Shown in pieces: positions 22,601-34,030 of a stretch of DNA of 64,000 bases. The stretch's first letter is position 1. The number at the start of each line of letters is the position of its first letter. The notes below the pieces were generated by a model, which saw only the letters and a list, made by a program, of their open reading frames with translations, did not search any database and had not been told where the DNA came from. This stretch comes from Ophioderma brevispina. Taxonomy: Eukaryota; Echinodermata; Ophiuroidea; Amphilepidida; Ophiodermatidae. Made by a program: the position numbers and the translations under genes. The DNA lies in NCBI GenBank assembly GCA_023653785.1, contig JAMKCH010041555.1:1-64000 (forward strand), in the 5' to 3' direction.

Positions 22601-23780
22601 TCTATTTTAATCTCTCTCAATTAAGGCAAGAATTTCAAGAACTAATTTAAAAACAAAACCTGATTATCACTTCATCAGACACACCTGGTTTTAAAACGCT
22701 GGCTAATCAGTTAAAGATGTTAATTTGAGTTTTAGCACGATATTAAAAAGAAAAATAAACGTCCTTTGCGCCAGTGCAATCGTTGCAAAAGAGACTGATT
22801 TTATATACCAACCGGAGAAATATTTCTATGCCGAAAGCAGAAAACGTAACACGCAGCCCGAACAAGCCTAAAAAGAAGCAATTATCGGGACATACAATGA
22901 ATGCCTTTTCCTCGCTGCTCATCACTCGATAAAGTCGAAAATTACCATTGACGAAAAAGATTCCCGATTGCCCCAAAGATCCCTCGTCTGTAATTTTGTG
23001 AACCATGAATAGGGTATCGTTTTAATGAGATAATCTACTCAATTGTGATTCTTGATATAATTATCTTGGTCGTAAGTACCCACATAACGGTTTCGCCTTT
23101 TCGAATAAAAAGACATATGCTTCGCACGACAGTAAGAAATTCGATTTTTTTTTTGTTCGGATTGTCCAAATGTGAAATAATAGGTTAAAGATCATAAAAT
23201 GGGGTGCTAAGTTATCGCCGTTGGTCTTAATGATATTGATTATTTTTCAAGGATGAATTAAAGAAGTTGCAGTGTAATTCGTAGAGCCATGTGGCTCTTT
23301 CCGAACTGGAGTTGGAGTGCGTACTTGACATGATGTTAAAGCCACTCTCACCAGAGGATAAGATAAGCACAACGGGCCGGAATGTTCCGTAAACGCCAAT
23401 TAGCCGATTGGTTTAGCGTCCATCCCATTTACCCCTCTCCAAACTAACATGCTAAAGTGGGACATTTTTGACTATTATTCTGACAAAAATTTTGCCTTTT
23501 TTTGCCATGATTTATTCAACCGCATTTCAATTGAGAAAGTTTATAGTTGGCTTAGTGTCCACCTTGAGAAACAAACCAGCAAGAAAAGGCATATAGACTT
23601 TAATGTTATAAACTTAGAACATAATAGGCATAAATCATTTTCATTCCGCAGACAAGCCAACTGGTAAAAAAATAGCATTACTCTTAAATTTTAGACTAAA
23701 CCTATTGTCATTTGTCCTTAATTTTAATATTACCATGCAAAAGCACAATGTGAATTTATTCCCATCACTTTTATTGATGA
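22601..23780. other. Intergenic, nothing recognised
   Basis: AT-rich. The - strand frame at 22743-23006 (87 residues) and the + strand frame at 23449-23667 (72 residues) carry no domain I can identify. Confidence 0.35.
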
Positions 23781-24000
23781 TGATTTGCTGACTCAGAAAT
23801 CGAAAATTATTTTAAAAAAAAAGATTTTCGCATGTTTGCACGAATAGGTTTCCTAATAACCCTCAAGTGATAAAACCAAAACACCTAATAATGACAAACT
23901 CGGATATTTTAGTCATTCTCTACTACTGCCCGTACGGGAACACTTACTAAAACACTAACTGAATGGAGATTCAATATATGTCTGTTTTCTCTTTCCATTC
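23781..24000 (+). mobile_element. TTAA MITE family 3, decayed partial copy
   Basis: Matches 35605-35835 in the same orientation: TTGCTGACTCAGAAATCGAAAA, TTTTCGCATGT, AGGTTTCCTAATA, CTCAAGTGATA, GATATTTTAGTCATT and AATGGAGATTCA all have counterparts in order. The terminal repeats are eroded, so its TTAA flanks cannot be shown here. Confidence 0.6.
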
Positions 24001-25183
24001 TGCAATTTACAATTAACAAAATATCAACCGCCAGATAAACACATTGTGATCGGGCAAAATATCAAAGGTCCATTTCGCTTAGAGTTTTGATTCTCAGACT
24101 CAATATCTCATCCGCATTTGGCAATTAACAATGATTAAATTATGATATTCTGTCCGGCGTTGTTGCAATAATATATCGCCGATAAACAGGGGTGTACTAT
24201 AGGACCCCCGTCAATCTCTTAAACTGGGGGTCCAATAAGGGATCCACTTTCAGGGGTCCAGATGTTCCAATTGGTGGTCCAGATTCACACGCAACACAGG
24301 TTACGCGGTACCCCCTGGCCGAAATCAACACGGTTCCCCTTCCTTGCTTTGTATCAAAACAGGACATAACCCTTTCAAGAATAATACTCCTAGACCTGTA
24401 AGTTCAACGGCTGCAGTGGCTTGAACTGAAGTGACTTGTTTTCTGAAGATGGCATCTCAAGGACTTTGAAAGCTATGGAAAAGAAAGTTACGTCCTATGC
24501 ACTTAGTGCACATCCGAAATTCCTAAAATCTGTTTTCTAATCAAACATACTAATGCGGATATAAACCCTTTTAAACATTAAGGTTGACTTAACATGTTAA
24601 AAGGAAACAGAAGGCTCCATTCCGTATCATGATCATTGAATTACACATCCCTTACTACTAACAACCGCGTGATGTCCCCTATTGGACCTCAACTATTTTC
24701 GGACAACCTACCAAAAATAACAATTAAATTTTATACGTTCCAGCCATCTAGACCATTCGCACCTAAGTTTTTGCGTGAAAGATGGTCAACATTCTTGAGA
24801 ACTTTTGCTCAAAGGTGCACACGTGGGAAAATTGTGGCTTATGCGCCTTGACAAAAAAATAAAACGGAATCGCCTGCACTTTTCTAAAAAAAACAAAAAT
24901 CTATTTCTTTGAAGAAGCTAAAATACCATCGCCATTGAACTTTAGGTTGTTATTTTCCCATTGTCACGTAACAGAAGAATACTGAAACACCACTTCCGAG
25001 CAATTTTTGATGTAAAACATGTTTAAACACGCTGCACATAATCTACCTTCAGGGACCTTAAGACAAGTAAGACATTGGCCGTTACTTAAGCATCCCTGAC
25101 CATTATTCATTTGACAAGGGAAAAAATTAAACTTATAAGGGACTATGAGTTCATGAGGGAACCCTTTCATCATGTAAAGACAA
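24001..25183. other. Upstream gbx flank, nothing recognised
   Basis: Contains a small hairpin (GGACCCCC near 24201 with GGGGGTCC near 24225). A cysteine-rich 69-residue - strand frame (24964-25173) has no flanking coding support. No exon can be supported. It could hold regulatory DNA for gbx, but nothing in one sequence proves that. Confidence 0.35.
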
Positions 25184-25640
25184 CCAATCTATGACGTCAT
25201 TTGGAAGTAATAACATCATGTTGGAAATAAGTTTGCTTAGATTGGCCTGACCATTATACACCTGTCAACTCCCTGACAATCGACCCAAATTTTAAGCTGA
25301 CAATCGGATGAGGCCGTGAGCCCCACATCGCAACCAACTTAACCAGACACCCGTCTTAATGTGTACATCTTTGATGTCTTTTTCAGTTGTCGAAGATCAA
25401 TTTTTATGTCAATCAGATCTGCTGTCCACCATGCACCACCAACGCATGCCTTTTGGTTTTGTTTTTCTATAACCTTACATCTCATTGGTTGACCGCTAAG
25501 GAGTTCGTGGTTATTAACTATGAAGCAGCCAATCATGAGAGGTAATATTTTGACACCATGTATGTCGAGTCAACGGTCCCGCCTAACCAATCACAGTAGT
25601 TACTAAATAGTGAAACGTCCTATTCTTTGATTTATATGCT
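25184..25640 (+). promoter_or_regulatory. CCAAT/CRE motif cluster upstream of gbx
   Basis: Within about 400 bases are four CCAAT-type boxes (CCAAT at 25184-25188, ATTGG at 25484-25488, CCAAT at 25529-25533 and 25587-25591) and a full palindromic CRE, TGACGTCA, at 25192-25199. Such boxes bind NF-Y and CREB/ATF-family factors and usually lie near transcription starts. The cluster is 470-920 bases upstream of the gbx start codon on the same strand. No clear TATA box was identified. The motifs are short, so promoter function is an inference. Confidence 0.35.
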
Positions 25641-26107
25641 GGTTGTGGTCTGTTCGCTAGTTGACCATTCCTATTTACACCCAATTACACGTCATAAGTG
25701 CTACTGCAACTGGAATCAACCTCACCTGGTCCCAGTCTGCGCCGGAATTGTCATATTTTGTGCGCAAAAGACCTATTCCTGTAGAGTTGGCAACGCTGCT
25801 AATATTGGAGATTTTTCTGCGTGTAACATTTAGTATGGAGATATGAATGGAGTCATCGTCATTGGCATGGTTTTTGTCGTCGACGCGCAACAGCCTGCAG
25901 CCAAATTAGAAATAATCATTGAATGAACACAAGTTGTGCGGTTTGGTGGCATAATTTTCATCGGTACAACAAATCAGTTTAAGTGGGCTTACCAGGGTGG
26001 ACTTGAGATTTTAAGGTGGTTCAAGCACACTATTTAATAGTCTTGCTGTTGTGTGAATATCTCGCCGGTAGTTGTGCCCAACCTTTCCGGGACGCGGCAC
26101 GGTTGAT

Positions 26108-27863
26108 ATGCAATCGCCGCCATCCACGCATTCCAAATCTACAATGGCCTTTACCGTTGATTCTCTCATCGCTTCAACTTCTCCGGTCTCGAGAGCACCC
26201 TTAGCATTTCCAGGCTTCGGCAGCTTTCTTCCACCTCCATCTCACCATGCATCGGTCCTTCAAAATGGGCTATTACACCATCATCAATCTACAGTACCGT
26301 TTTCCATGAACATTCGGAACTCAATACCACTCGTGTCCTCGGCCGCAGCTCTCACACCAGATTCGGCGGGCTGCGCCGTGTTTTCAGCAGCCGCAATACC
26401 GTCACCGGCAAGTTTGCCGACTTCTCTTTCGTCAACAGGGTATCATCCGGGTCTACGACCACACCAATATAGTCCTCCTCCACCTCGATCAGTTACTTCT
26501 CAGCATCATAAAGATTTACTGGAGTCGGACAATATCTCTGATATAAACACAGCGGACCCTGCACCTTTGAACGACGCCGATCTTACAACAGAGCTAACAC
26601 CTTCACCAGGTAAGCAAATCACCTTGTCGATGCAATTCTCTTTTTTAGCTCATTTTTAAAAGCAGATCTATACTTAAAATACCATTGTCCACATTTATAA
26701 TTTGTTAAACCTTTGACTTATTGATAGATATTAACCATTTAAACTTTTGGACAAAAGACAAAACATTACACTGATTTCCCTCATACCGATTGCCTTTAAA
26801 TTTTGCATTACAAAAGCGGGTCGTTCGCAACCTGTATGTTTCATTCCATAATATATTCTACTCTACTATCTTGTGGTAGATGCGTCATATTAACTGGAAA
26901 AAAGAAAATCAATACTTGATACATATAACATTTATCATGTATTCAAAAAGAAGTCACAAAGTGCAATGGCTTTAGTTTCTATAAGAGATGATACTTGATA
27001 GTATAGTGTAGGTATGAGGCACGATGATAATAGTAAACGTAATAGTAATATGGGGTAGGTATTTGCACCAATAAGATATAAGATGTTTCAGAATTCAAAA
27101 GAAAGGCCTTTCGGCACGACCTACGAATCTATAATAATAAAGATATAGCTCCGAATGTTTGTGATATAGTATTTGGTTAATGATCATTAGTGTCAATATG
27201 ACATGTGCATAGCACGCATGGACAAAATGGATTCCTTTGCCGTAAAATAAGGCTTGCGGTAATGACCCGGTAGAAGACACTTACAATAAAAGCCATTAAA
27301 TTCGTATTTATCATTATATTGTTCTGAATTTTGCTTTAGATTCAGAAGACAAGTTAGATCCTTCCGACATCCGTAAGGAAACTTCGCTCACCGTTGACGA
27401 TGACATGTTGGACGACTCCCCCGATGGTGGCAAAGGCGGCGGCGGTGGCAAAACTCGGCGGCGCCGAACGGCGTTTACCAGTGAACAACTGCTTGAATTG
27501 GAAAAAGAATTTCACAGCAAAAAATACCTGACTCTAAGCGAACGATCTCAAATCGCTCGCGTTCTCCAACTCAGCGAGGTGCAAGTGAAGATATGGTTCC
27601 AAAATCGGCGCGCTAAATGGAAGCGTTTGAAAGCAGGATCACTGGGGGAAGAAACTGGAAGAGCAATTGGTGGCAACCCGGCAAATTCCAAACTGGTCGT
27701 GCCTATTCCTGTGCATGTAAATAGATTTGCAATTCGCTCACAGCAACAATGTAGACCAAGACTACCTGAACCAAATACAAGTGTGCCAACATTGAGCGGA
27801 CAGATGGGTCTACACTCTCATAGCTTATCGCATAACTCTTTAACGGGTAAAAGTGTAACTTAA
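26108..27863 (+). CDS. gbx: Gbx homeobox transcription factor (two exons)
   Basis: Join 26108-26609 and 27340-27863, 341 residues. The exon junction is phase 1: CCAG before the donor GTAAGC, and TTTGCTTTAG before exon 2. The homeodomain occupies residues 206-265, with [19 protein letters not shown] at its start and [14 protein letters not shown] in helix 3. DNA-contacting W48, F49, Q50, N51 and R53 are all present. After it, [16 protein letters not shown] (about 287-302) is the C-terminal motif typical of GBX proteins. Near the N terminus, FTVDSLI (15-21) fits the conserved Gbx FSIDSLI/eh1-like Groucho-binding motif. The middle is Ser/Pro/Ala-rich, then acidic before a Gly-rich linker. Length and a single intron before the homeobox fit the family. 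An in-frame TAG at 26069-26071 precedes the first ATG. A second ATG at 26144 (residue 13) has the better start context, ACAATGG. GBX proteins are nuclear regulators of anterior-posterior neural patterning in bilaterians. Expression here is inferred from homology. Confidence 0.95.
26610..27339 (+). other. gbx: gbx intron (730 bp)
   Basis: Donor CAG|GTAAGC at 26607-26615 and acceptor TTTGCTTTAG|AT ending at 27339. The interrupted codon reads G|AT (Asp). Reading straight through the donor leads to a stop after ~17 codons in AT-rich non-coding sequence, whereas splicing gives an acidic segment running in frame into the homeodomain. This is strong evidence for the junction. Confidence 0.9.
27453..27632 (+). 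other. gbx: Homeobox of gbx
   Basis: Sixty codons encoding an Antennapedia-class homeodomain with GBX diagnostic words ([43 protein letters not shown]). Compared with the vertebrate GBX1/2 consensus I recall, changes fall at homeodomain positions 22 (Ser), 27 (Thr), 29 (Ser), 36 (Arg), 37 (Val), 39 (Gln) and 59 (Leu). All of these lie outside the invariant helix 3 core. Confidence 0.95.
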
Positions 27864-28442
27864 TCACAGGAAGGCATTCCACTCAAATATGATTTTTAGA
27901 TGAATTTTGGTGCTGGAACCAATTTAATTTATCTTCTTGTTTATCAATGTGTGCTAAGATTATTTTTCTTAAAACGCATCTTCAGCATAAGCGATGCAGC
28001 TTTGAAAAAACAGGACCGAGCGAGGCGGTTAGTCGTCTTTGGCGTTTGAAATGTAAAGCAAAATAATTGCTTTGCATGAGCACGAGAAAAACAATCGAAC
28101 ACCAAAACAGTTACGGATAAGGGACATGTGCAACTTGTATTTTATAGGGTACTGATTACGTCTGTTTGTATTTGCATTATCCACTATTAACCCACCGATA
28201 TTTTAAATATGTGCACTCCTTCTGTCATAAATTACAATACATGAGCTTTTGTACACCAAATCTATTTTCTTAACACTTTTTTCTAGTGTATTAAGAAACA
28301 ATTGTATTTCTTGACATGTTCAATGTAATTTCTAATTTCATTTCAAAGATGCGTCGTATGGTGTCCGTAGGGACCGTGAAATAGTCGTGGCATAAAAAAT
28401 AAGACAAAAAAGATTTTAAAGTAGGACAAGGTTTAATCCACG
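27864..28442 (+). other. gbx 3' untranslated region and downstream flank
   Basis: Begins right after the TAA at 27861-27863. No AATAAA or ATTAAA is seen in this stretch. AATACA at 28236-28241 is a weak variant candidate. The transcript end therefore cannot be placed. No further coding sequence is recognised. Confidence 0.35.
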
Positions 28443-28804
28443 TACACTGTTAAAAAAATGTCCGTAAATTTACGGAAATTTCTGGCAGCAGTATTTCCAG
28501 TCATTTTTAGGGTAAATTTACAGAAATTTCTGTCAATTAACGGAACTTTGACAGTAATTTTACAGAAATTTGTCTCATATTATGGAAAAAATGTGTATTT
28601 TAACAGAATTTTTCCGTAATTTAAAATTACGGAACCAAAAAAAAAAGTCCGGAAATATTGCTGCCAGAATGTTGGAAAATATTTCCGCTTAAATTAACAT
28701 TTTTGATGTTTTTTGTTTTTTATTCTTATTGTTTTCTAAAACAGATTTTCCGTAAAATTACGGAAAATCTGTTTTCTTAATTTACGGAAATTTTTAACAG
28801 TGTA
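28443..28804. mobile_element. Palindromic ACGGAAA MITE, copy 1
   Basis: A ~360 bp element bounded by TACACTGTTAAAAA and TTTTTAACAGTGTA, with CCGTAAATTTACGG and many GGAAATTTCTG / CAGAAATTTCC inverted motifs inside. A second copy lies at 31889-32242 in the same orientation with the same internal order (CTGGCAGCAGTATTTCCAGT, GAACTTTGACAGTAATTTTA). It is non-coding. It inserted shortly downstream of gbx. Confidence 0.8.
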
Positions 28805-29952
28805 CGTACTTTGTACTGCCAGGGAAGGTGAGAATTCCTGACTGCAGCTAATTCTTAAAAAATATTTGACGTATCAGAAACATAAGCCTGCTTAATTTGT
28901 TGATGACTGTGGTGTATGGTATTATTTCGATGATTAAGGCTCTTTTAAGTCGCAAGCATTTAAGTTTTCGGGCATTCTGCAGTTATTATTATGCTTGCTC
29001 CAAAAACATGGCGTTCTCTTGCTTCTGACTCACTCGTTTCACAAATAACGATGATATCATAATATTGACGAATTTCTCGACTACAATTTGGTTCCCTTGT
29101 CATTGATGTGGGTCGCATCCATTCATGAGGTCAGGTTTAACACGCTTTTCCTATGGCTATGTACATACAAACACCCTAGTTAAACAACTATCGTCTGAGA
29201 GTAAGAAAAAAAGAGAGAGTTTGGGCAAAAAAGAGCAGGCAAGCCTCGACCCGTGCAGTCACAGCCGGACAGCTCGGCCATATTTTGTATGAGACGGATC
29301 GAAATGCTTGTTGCAAGGCGAAGACCTTTAGGGCGCGCACGTGCATAGGGAGTACTGATAATTGAAAATGAAGTGTCGATTCAGTGTCACACTTAAAGGT
29401 AAGGCTGTAAGGCTTATAGCTTTCTATTTTCAAACTTCAACGATTTCTTATGAAATTGCCTTCAAATTTGGCTTATAGTGAGCGGTTCCGCTATTTCAAC
29501 TTATCATTGTAACGTGCATGCAGAGCATCAGCTTCAATCGCGATCAAACACTAAACGTTGAAGCTGTAAATAAGTCGTGGTTGACAATCGCGTGCAGGCC
29601 GTATTGTGCTTGCTAAATGACCCTCATTCGGAGCAAATTACTTGACGTTGACAATGATCTGATCAAGGTTTTGAACAGAGAAATTGCCTTTATTTAAGAC
29701 TCTCTTAAAATTGAGCCGCTCAATTTCTAATATACATTATTTGTACACGTTCATTATCATTTGAATTGTAAGACGCACCAATTGTTGAGATTTATGCTGC
29801 CACAATAGGGCCATTACTTCAACGTAGTGCTGATTACCGGAGCATTTTCTAACCTGGGGCAGGTAGCCATAGCCAGGGGGATCACAAAGAATGTTTTAAC
29901 ACCTACACTATGTATAAGTTTCGTGACCGATTTAGGCCGTACATTATATGTG
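28805..29952. other. Intergenic, nothing recognised
   Basis: Mostly unique-looking sequence with a somewhat GC-richer patch at 29240-29345. The 81-residue - strand frame at 29188-29433 shows no domain. Confidence 0.35.
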
Positions 29953-31066
29953 CAGTAAAGTAACAAAAAGGTTAGTAGAGTTAAATCCACGTATTTACAA
30001 GTTTGAACCAATTTGGTTGAGTCTGTAATTCTAACAATAGGCATTTAGCAAGAAGTTCTAAAATACTTGGAGATTATTTAGAATTTGTTTCAATTTTTGC
30101 CAAAATGCAAAGAATTGGTAAAAACTACCAATTGGCACTGTAAGTGTTCTTGATAGGCAACCGTTTCGTGATGTGGCTAACTTTTGAAGTTAGCCAACAT
30201 ACTACACACTTTCATGAAATTTGGGATAAACATTGGCAAAATAAATCAATGTTTTTCCATGCAAGTGTTCAAAGTAAAAGTTGTGGGCTTTCTGAAGTTT
30301 TCCATTGTTCTGTTAATAAAACATATGTGACGCGTAACTGATCAAGCTGTTACATATAATCCTGTCCTCGGGAGTTTAAATTATTCTTAATTAATGAGAA
30401 AAAAAGTTTCTTTCAGTAATCTTTCTGGTTTATGATAAAAAAAAAGCCTGATCAAATATCCTTCTTTCTGCCGAGTTGAACCGTCGAGAAAAGTATACCA
30501 AAAGTAGACTCTCAATGATTCATAACATAAACTGCACGTTTTCATGTAGTTGACGAAACTTCGAACGCTCATGCCTAGTTTTTCTTGCTGGCATTGCAGT
30601 TTGTCACACGAAGCGTGCCTTTATTAGACATATCCTGAGAAATCATACGCGAAACTTGCACGTGAATTGTTAAATTCATTTACTTCATTGATCTGTAAAC
30701 AAATGTATCCCGCATTCCACGTACAAGTACATATCTTGTGTATAATTTCTAAAAAGTATATCCATTACAGATTGGTCTTTGTCTTACGCCATATACCCCA
30801 GGAAAGAGTGTAGTATGTTGGCTAACTTTAAAAGTTAGCCATATCATGAAAAGCTGCCTATCAGGAACACTTACAGTGCCAATTGGTAGTATTGACCATT
30901 TTGTTTGCATTTTAACTCGCCAAAATTGAAAAGAATGCTAAATAATTTCAAAGTATTTTAGAACTTCTTGCGCGTAGTCAATTGTTAGAATTACAGAATC
31001 AACATAATTGGTTCAAACTTGTAAATACGTGCATTCAAGTCTACTAACCTTTTGACCCAGTAGATA
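29953..31066. mobile_element. Long inverted-repeat element (~255 bp arms, ~600 bp spacer)
   Basis: The left arm (29953-30206) and right arm (30808-31066) are inverted copies. Both carry AAGGTTAGTAGA, ATTTACAAGTTTGAACCAA, ACTACCAATTGGCACTGTAAGTG and, innermost, GTTAGCCAACATACTACAC. Each arm also contains its own small hairpin (GGCTAACTTTTGAAGTTAGCC). The spacer has no recognisable transposase. It is probably a non-autonomous DNA transposon with long terminal repeats. Outer boundaries are approximate and no target duplication is evident. Confidence 0.7.
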
Positions 31067-31888
31067 AGAAATCTTCCACAAATTATTTTTCACCACCTGA
31101 ATGCTCGGAAGATGTTGGTCTAAAACATCAAAAATGGCCAAGTAAGACATGACTTGAGGTGTCTATAAGCAAGACGTTGAACCTAGTTTCTTTACCGAGT
31201 GGATGTCACAAAATTTCTTGAAGGTATCCATTTCATTCAGTGCAGACTTAATTGCAACATCACATACGATAAGGCCTTCATCAAAATTTAAAGAACTTTA
31301 TCCACAGATTTTTAAAAGGATTATTAGTTATCCTGATCGTGAACGCACTATTTAAGCGCAGGCGTTGGGATACACATATTGGCATTTGAAATTAATGTTT
31401 GATAGGAACTGGTAATGTTACATTATTTTCTAGGTAAGTTCAATTAATCATATGGCTTCTTTCTGTGTGTGTTTTGTAATATAGTTTGTCGACATATTTA
31501 GTAAAATGTTAACAGTAAACTTAAAGTAGTACTTTTCCTATGGTACTACTTAACCAATTACCATCAACGATTGAGATTGGACATTGAAAAATATTGCTGC
31601 CTTTTTTACACCTCAAAAGCAATGGACAACTCTAAGAAACTTAATTGGACAGAGACAATTTAATTAACACGATGCTAGTAATTTTGAACAAAAAAAAAAA
31701 AAAAATTTATTTTTTAAAGTAGTGAAATGAAAAATTTACACCCATTGTTAAAAACTATTAGGAGGCGCTATACCATAACACCTTTAAAGTTTATATGACA
31801 AAATGATCGACTGATTCGTTACACTCAAACCCACACACAAATGCTTTCTTTCCATTCTTCTTTAACATTTCTCAATTGTTGCTCAATA
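31067..31888. other. Intergenic, nothing recognised
   Basis: AT-rich sequence with a long A run near 31689-31704. No open frame or repeat boundary of note. Confidence 0.35.
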
Positions 31889-32242
31889 TACACTGTTCAA
31901 AGATTTCCGTAAATTTACGGAAATTTCTGGCAGCAGTATTTCCAGTCATTTTTAGGGTAAATTTACAGAATTTCTGGTCAATTACGGAACTTTGACAGTA
32001 ATTTTACAGAAATAGTCTTTTCTCATATTACGGAAAAAAAATGTGTATTTTAACAGAATTTTTCCGTAATTTAAATTACGGAACCAAAAAAAAAAGTCCG
32101 GAAATATTGCTGCCAGAAATTTTTGAAATATTTCCGTAAATTAACATTTTTTATGTTTTTTGTTTTTTATTTTTATTGTTTTCTGAAACAGAAATTTACG
32201 GGAAATCTGTTTTCTTAATTTACGGAAATTTTTAACAGTATA
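31889..32242. mobile_element. Palindromic ACGGAAA MITE, copy 2
   Basis: Same element as at 28443-28804 and in the same orientation: TACACTGTTC at the left, ACGGAAATTTTTAACAGTATA at the right, and matching interior. The copies differ by scattered substitutions and short indels. Confidence 0.8.
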
Positions 32243-32789
32243 CAGAGATGTTTGGTATGGTGGACACGTGTATTGCATTGTAAAATTGTTACACGAATAA
32301 TGCTTCTGCATGAAGAGTTTCTTCTTTATTTTTATACTTATTTGTTATCTCATGTAATGATTTCAATTAACCTTAGGTACATTTCTTGACTTAAATTGGT
32401 ACTCATTCCTCAAATAACAACGAATGATATGATTAAAAAACAAAAGCAATCATGTAATAACTTTATGTACACTTACCCAGATAGAACTTGCGTTGGATAT
32501 GCCAATACTTCAATGACACTTAAGGAGTCACCCAAGTTACTTTCAATGGACGCATTTTTGCACTTTTTCGAAGTATAACGAAGTTCTGGAAAATATATTG
32601 GTTAAATCTGAATATAATATTCATATTCACTTGACTTATTTTCCGTACTAGGCTTTTCATGAAAACATTTGGATTTTGCAGGGTATAAGAGGAAATTCAT
32701 TTGGGCGCTTATGGTACAGGAGGAGATACATTCTAATCGTTATGGTAATTTGGCAGTTTGATATCTTAGTACTATGAAGATGCGATATG
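32243..32789. other. Intergenic, nothing recognised
   Basis: AT-rich. The 60-residue frame at 32396-32578 has no recognisable feature. Confidence 0.35.
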
Positions 32790-33058
32790 AAATATGAAAA
32801 GTGATATATGATGATAATGATATAATATTATATGGTATGATATGATATGATAATGATATGATACGATATGATTGGATATGGTATGATATGATATGATATG
32901 GTATGGTATGATATGGTATGGTATGATATGGTATAATATGATGCGGTGTGATATGATATTGTATGATATGGTATGATATGATATGATAATGGTATGATAT
33001 GGCATGATATGATATCATATGGTATTATGATATATGATATTATATGATATGATTTGAC
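32790..33058 (+). repeat. ATGATATGGT simple-sequence array
   Basis: About 265 bases of GATAT/GGTAT pentamers in mixed order (ATGATATGGTATG). The Tyr/His/Ile/Ser-rich frames on the - strand (32740-33018, 32772-33005) are its translations. Confidence 0.95.
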
Positions 33059-33727
33059 AGAACATTTTATGGTATACGATTTGTCATGCTATATAAAATG
33101 TCATATTGCCTACGAAATAACTCATGTGTTTATAACATGATAATCATAAATCCTAATTCGTTTCTTAGATCTTGATGAGGATTGTTTTACAATCAGGGTG
33201 CATTTGGGCTGAATATCACATTGTGGCCTCAATGACCAAAATATGTATTATTTGCTGACCCATTGATCGGTGTGTACGTTTGAGAAGGTTACTTACTGGC
33301 ATCAAGAACATGAATTTACAAGTAACAATTGAAACGTGTTTGTTCAAAATCCAAAACCGTGTGAGATTTCGACAATTTATTAATTTTTACCTTTGCAATG
33401 ACATTAGCCGTTGCTGTAGTATATTCCAGCAAAATGTCTTTCCGAGTTCAGCATGGTAATGCATAGTTAAACTTGACCACAAGAATAAAATTTTCAAAAA
33501 CACAAGTATTATATTCTTCAAACTAGCTCAAACTTTACAATATATACACTTAGAACAGGTACGCTAAATTTCCAGGCGCCACGTGTTTGAGTATTGGAAT
33601 TCAGTGTTCTGCCAGTCAAAATGAGACCTCCACGAAAAATAGAACATGCTCAATTTATGTAATACATCTTAGTCAAGTTCTACCAAGTAAAAACAATCTG
33701 GGGACTTGTGTCGTCTTCAACTTTTAC
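33059..33727. other. Intergenic, nothing recognised
   Basis: AT-rich unique-looking sequence. No gene or bounded repeat was seen. Confidence 0.35.
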
Positions 33728-34030
33728 AGATCTTTTATTTGACTTCTCCACAACACACAATCAGGTAATTCGAGGATTTTTTCCAGCCCAATCCTGATCG
33801 TAAAACAACCCAATGAAGTTATGAAATGACATGACGAAATTATCTTTAATAATTAGAAAATATAATATGACATACTTTTTATAGATCTTTTATTTGATTC
33901 GTCCACACCACACAATCAGGTAATTCGCGAAAAAAATCAGCCCAATCTTGATCGTAAAACAACCAATGAAGTTATCAAATGACATGACGAAATTACCTTT
34001 GAAAATTAGAAAATATGATATGATATAGTA
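33728..34030 (+). repeat. Tandem duplication, 155 bp period
   Basis: Two adjacent copies starting at AGATCTTTTATTTGA (33728 and 33883). They share CACACAATCAGGTAATTCG, CAGCCCAATC.TGATCGTAAAAC and AAATGACATGACGAAATTA. A recent local duplication of non-coding DNA. Confidence 0.9.

Noticed and set aside
20700..22620. Phenylalanine/serine/leucine-rich membrane-like peptides
   Set aside because: Artefacts of CTTT arrays.
24964..25173. Small cysteine-rich secreted peptide on the - strand
   Set aside because: No signal peptide, no regular cysteine framework of a known family, and no flanking exons. Probably chance.
26072..26107. Upstream start for gbx giving 12 extra residues
   Set aside because: The codon at 26072 is TTG, and an in-frame TAG stands immediately before it. 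The first ATG is at 26108.
32740..33018. Tyrosine/histidine/isoleucine-rich peptides on the - strand
   Set aside because: Translations of the ATGATATGGT simple repeat.
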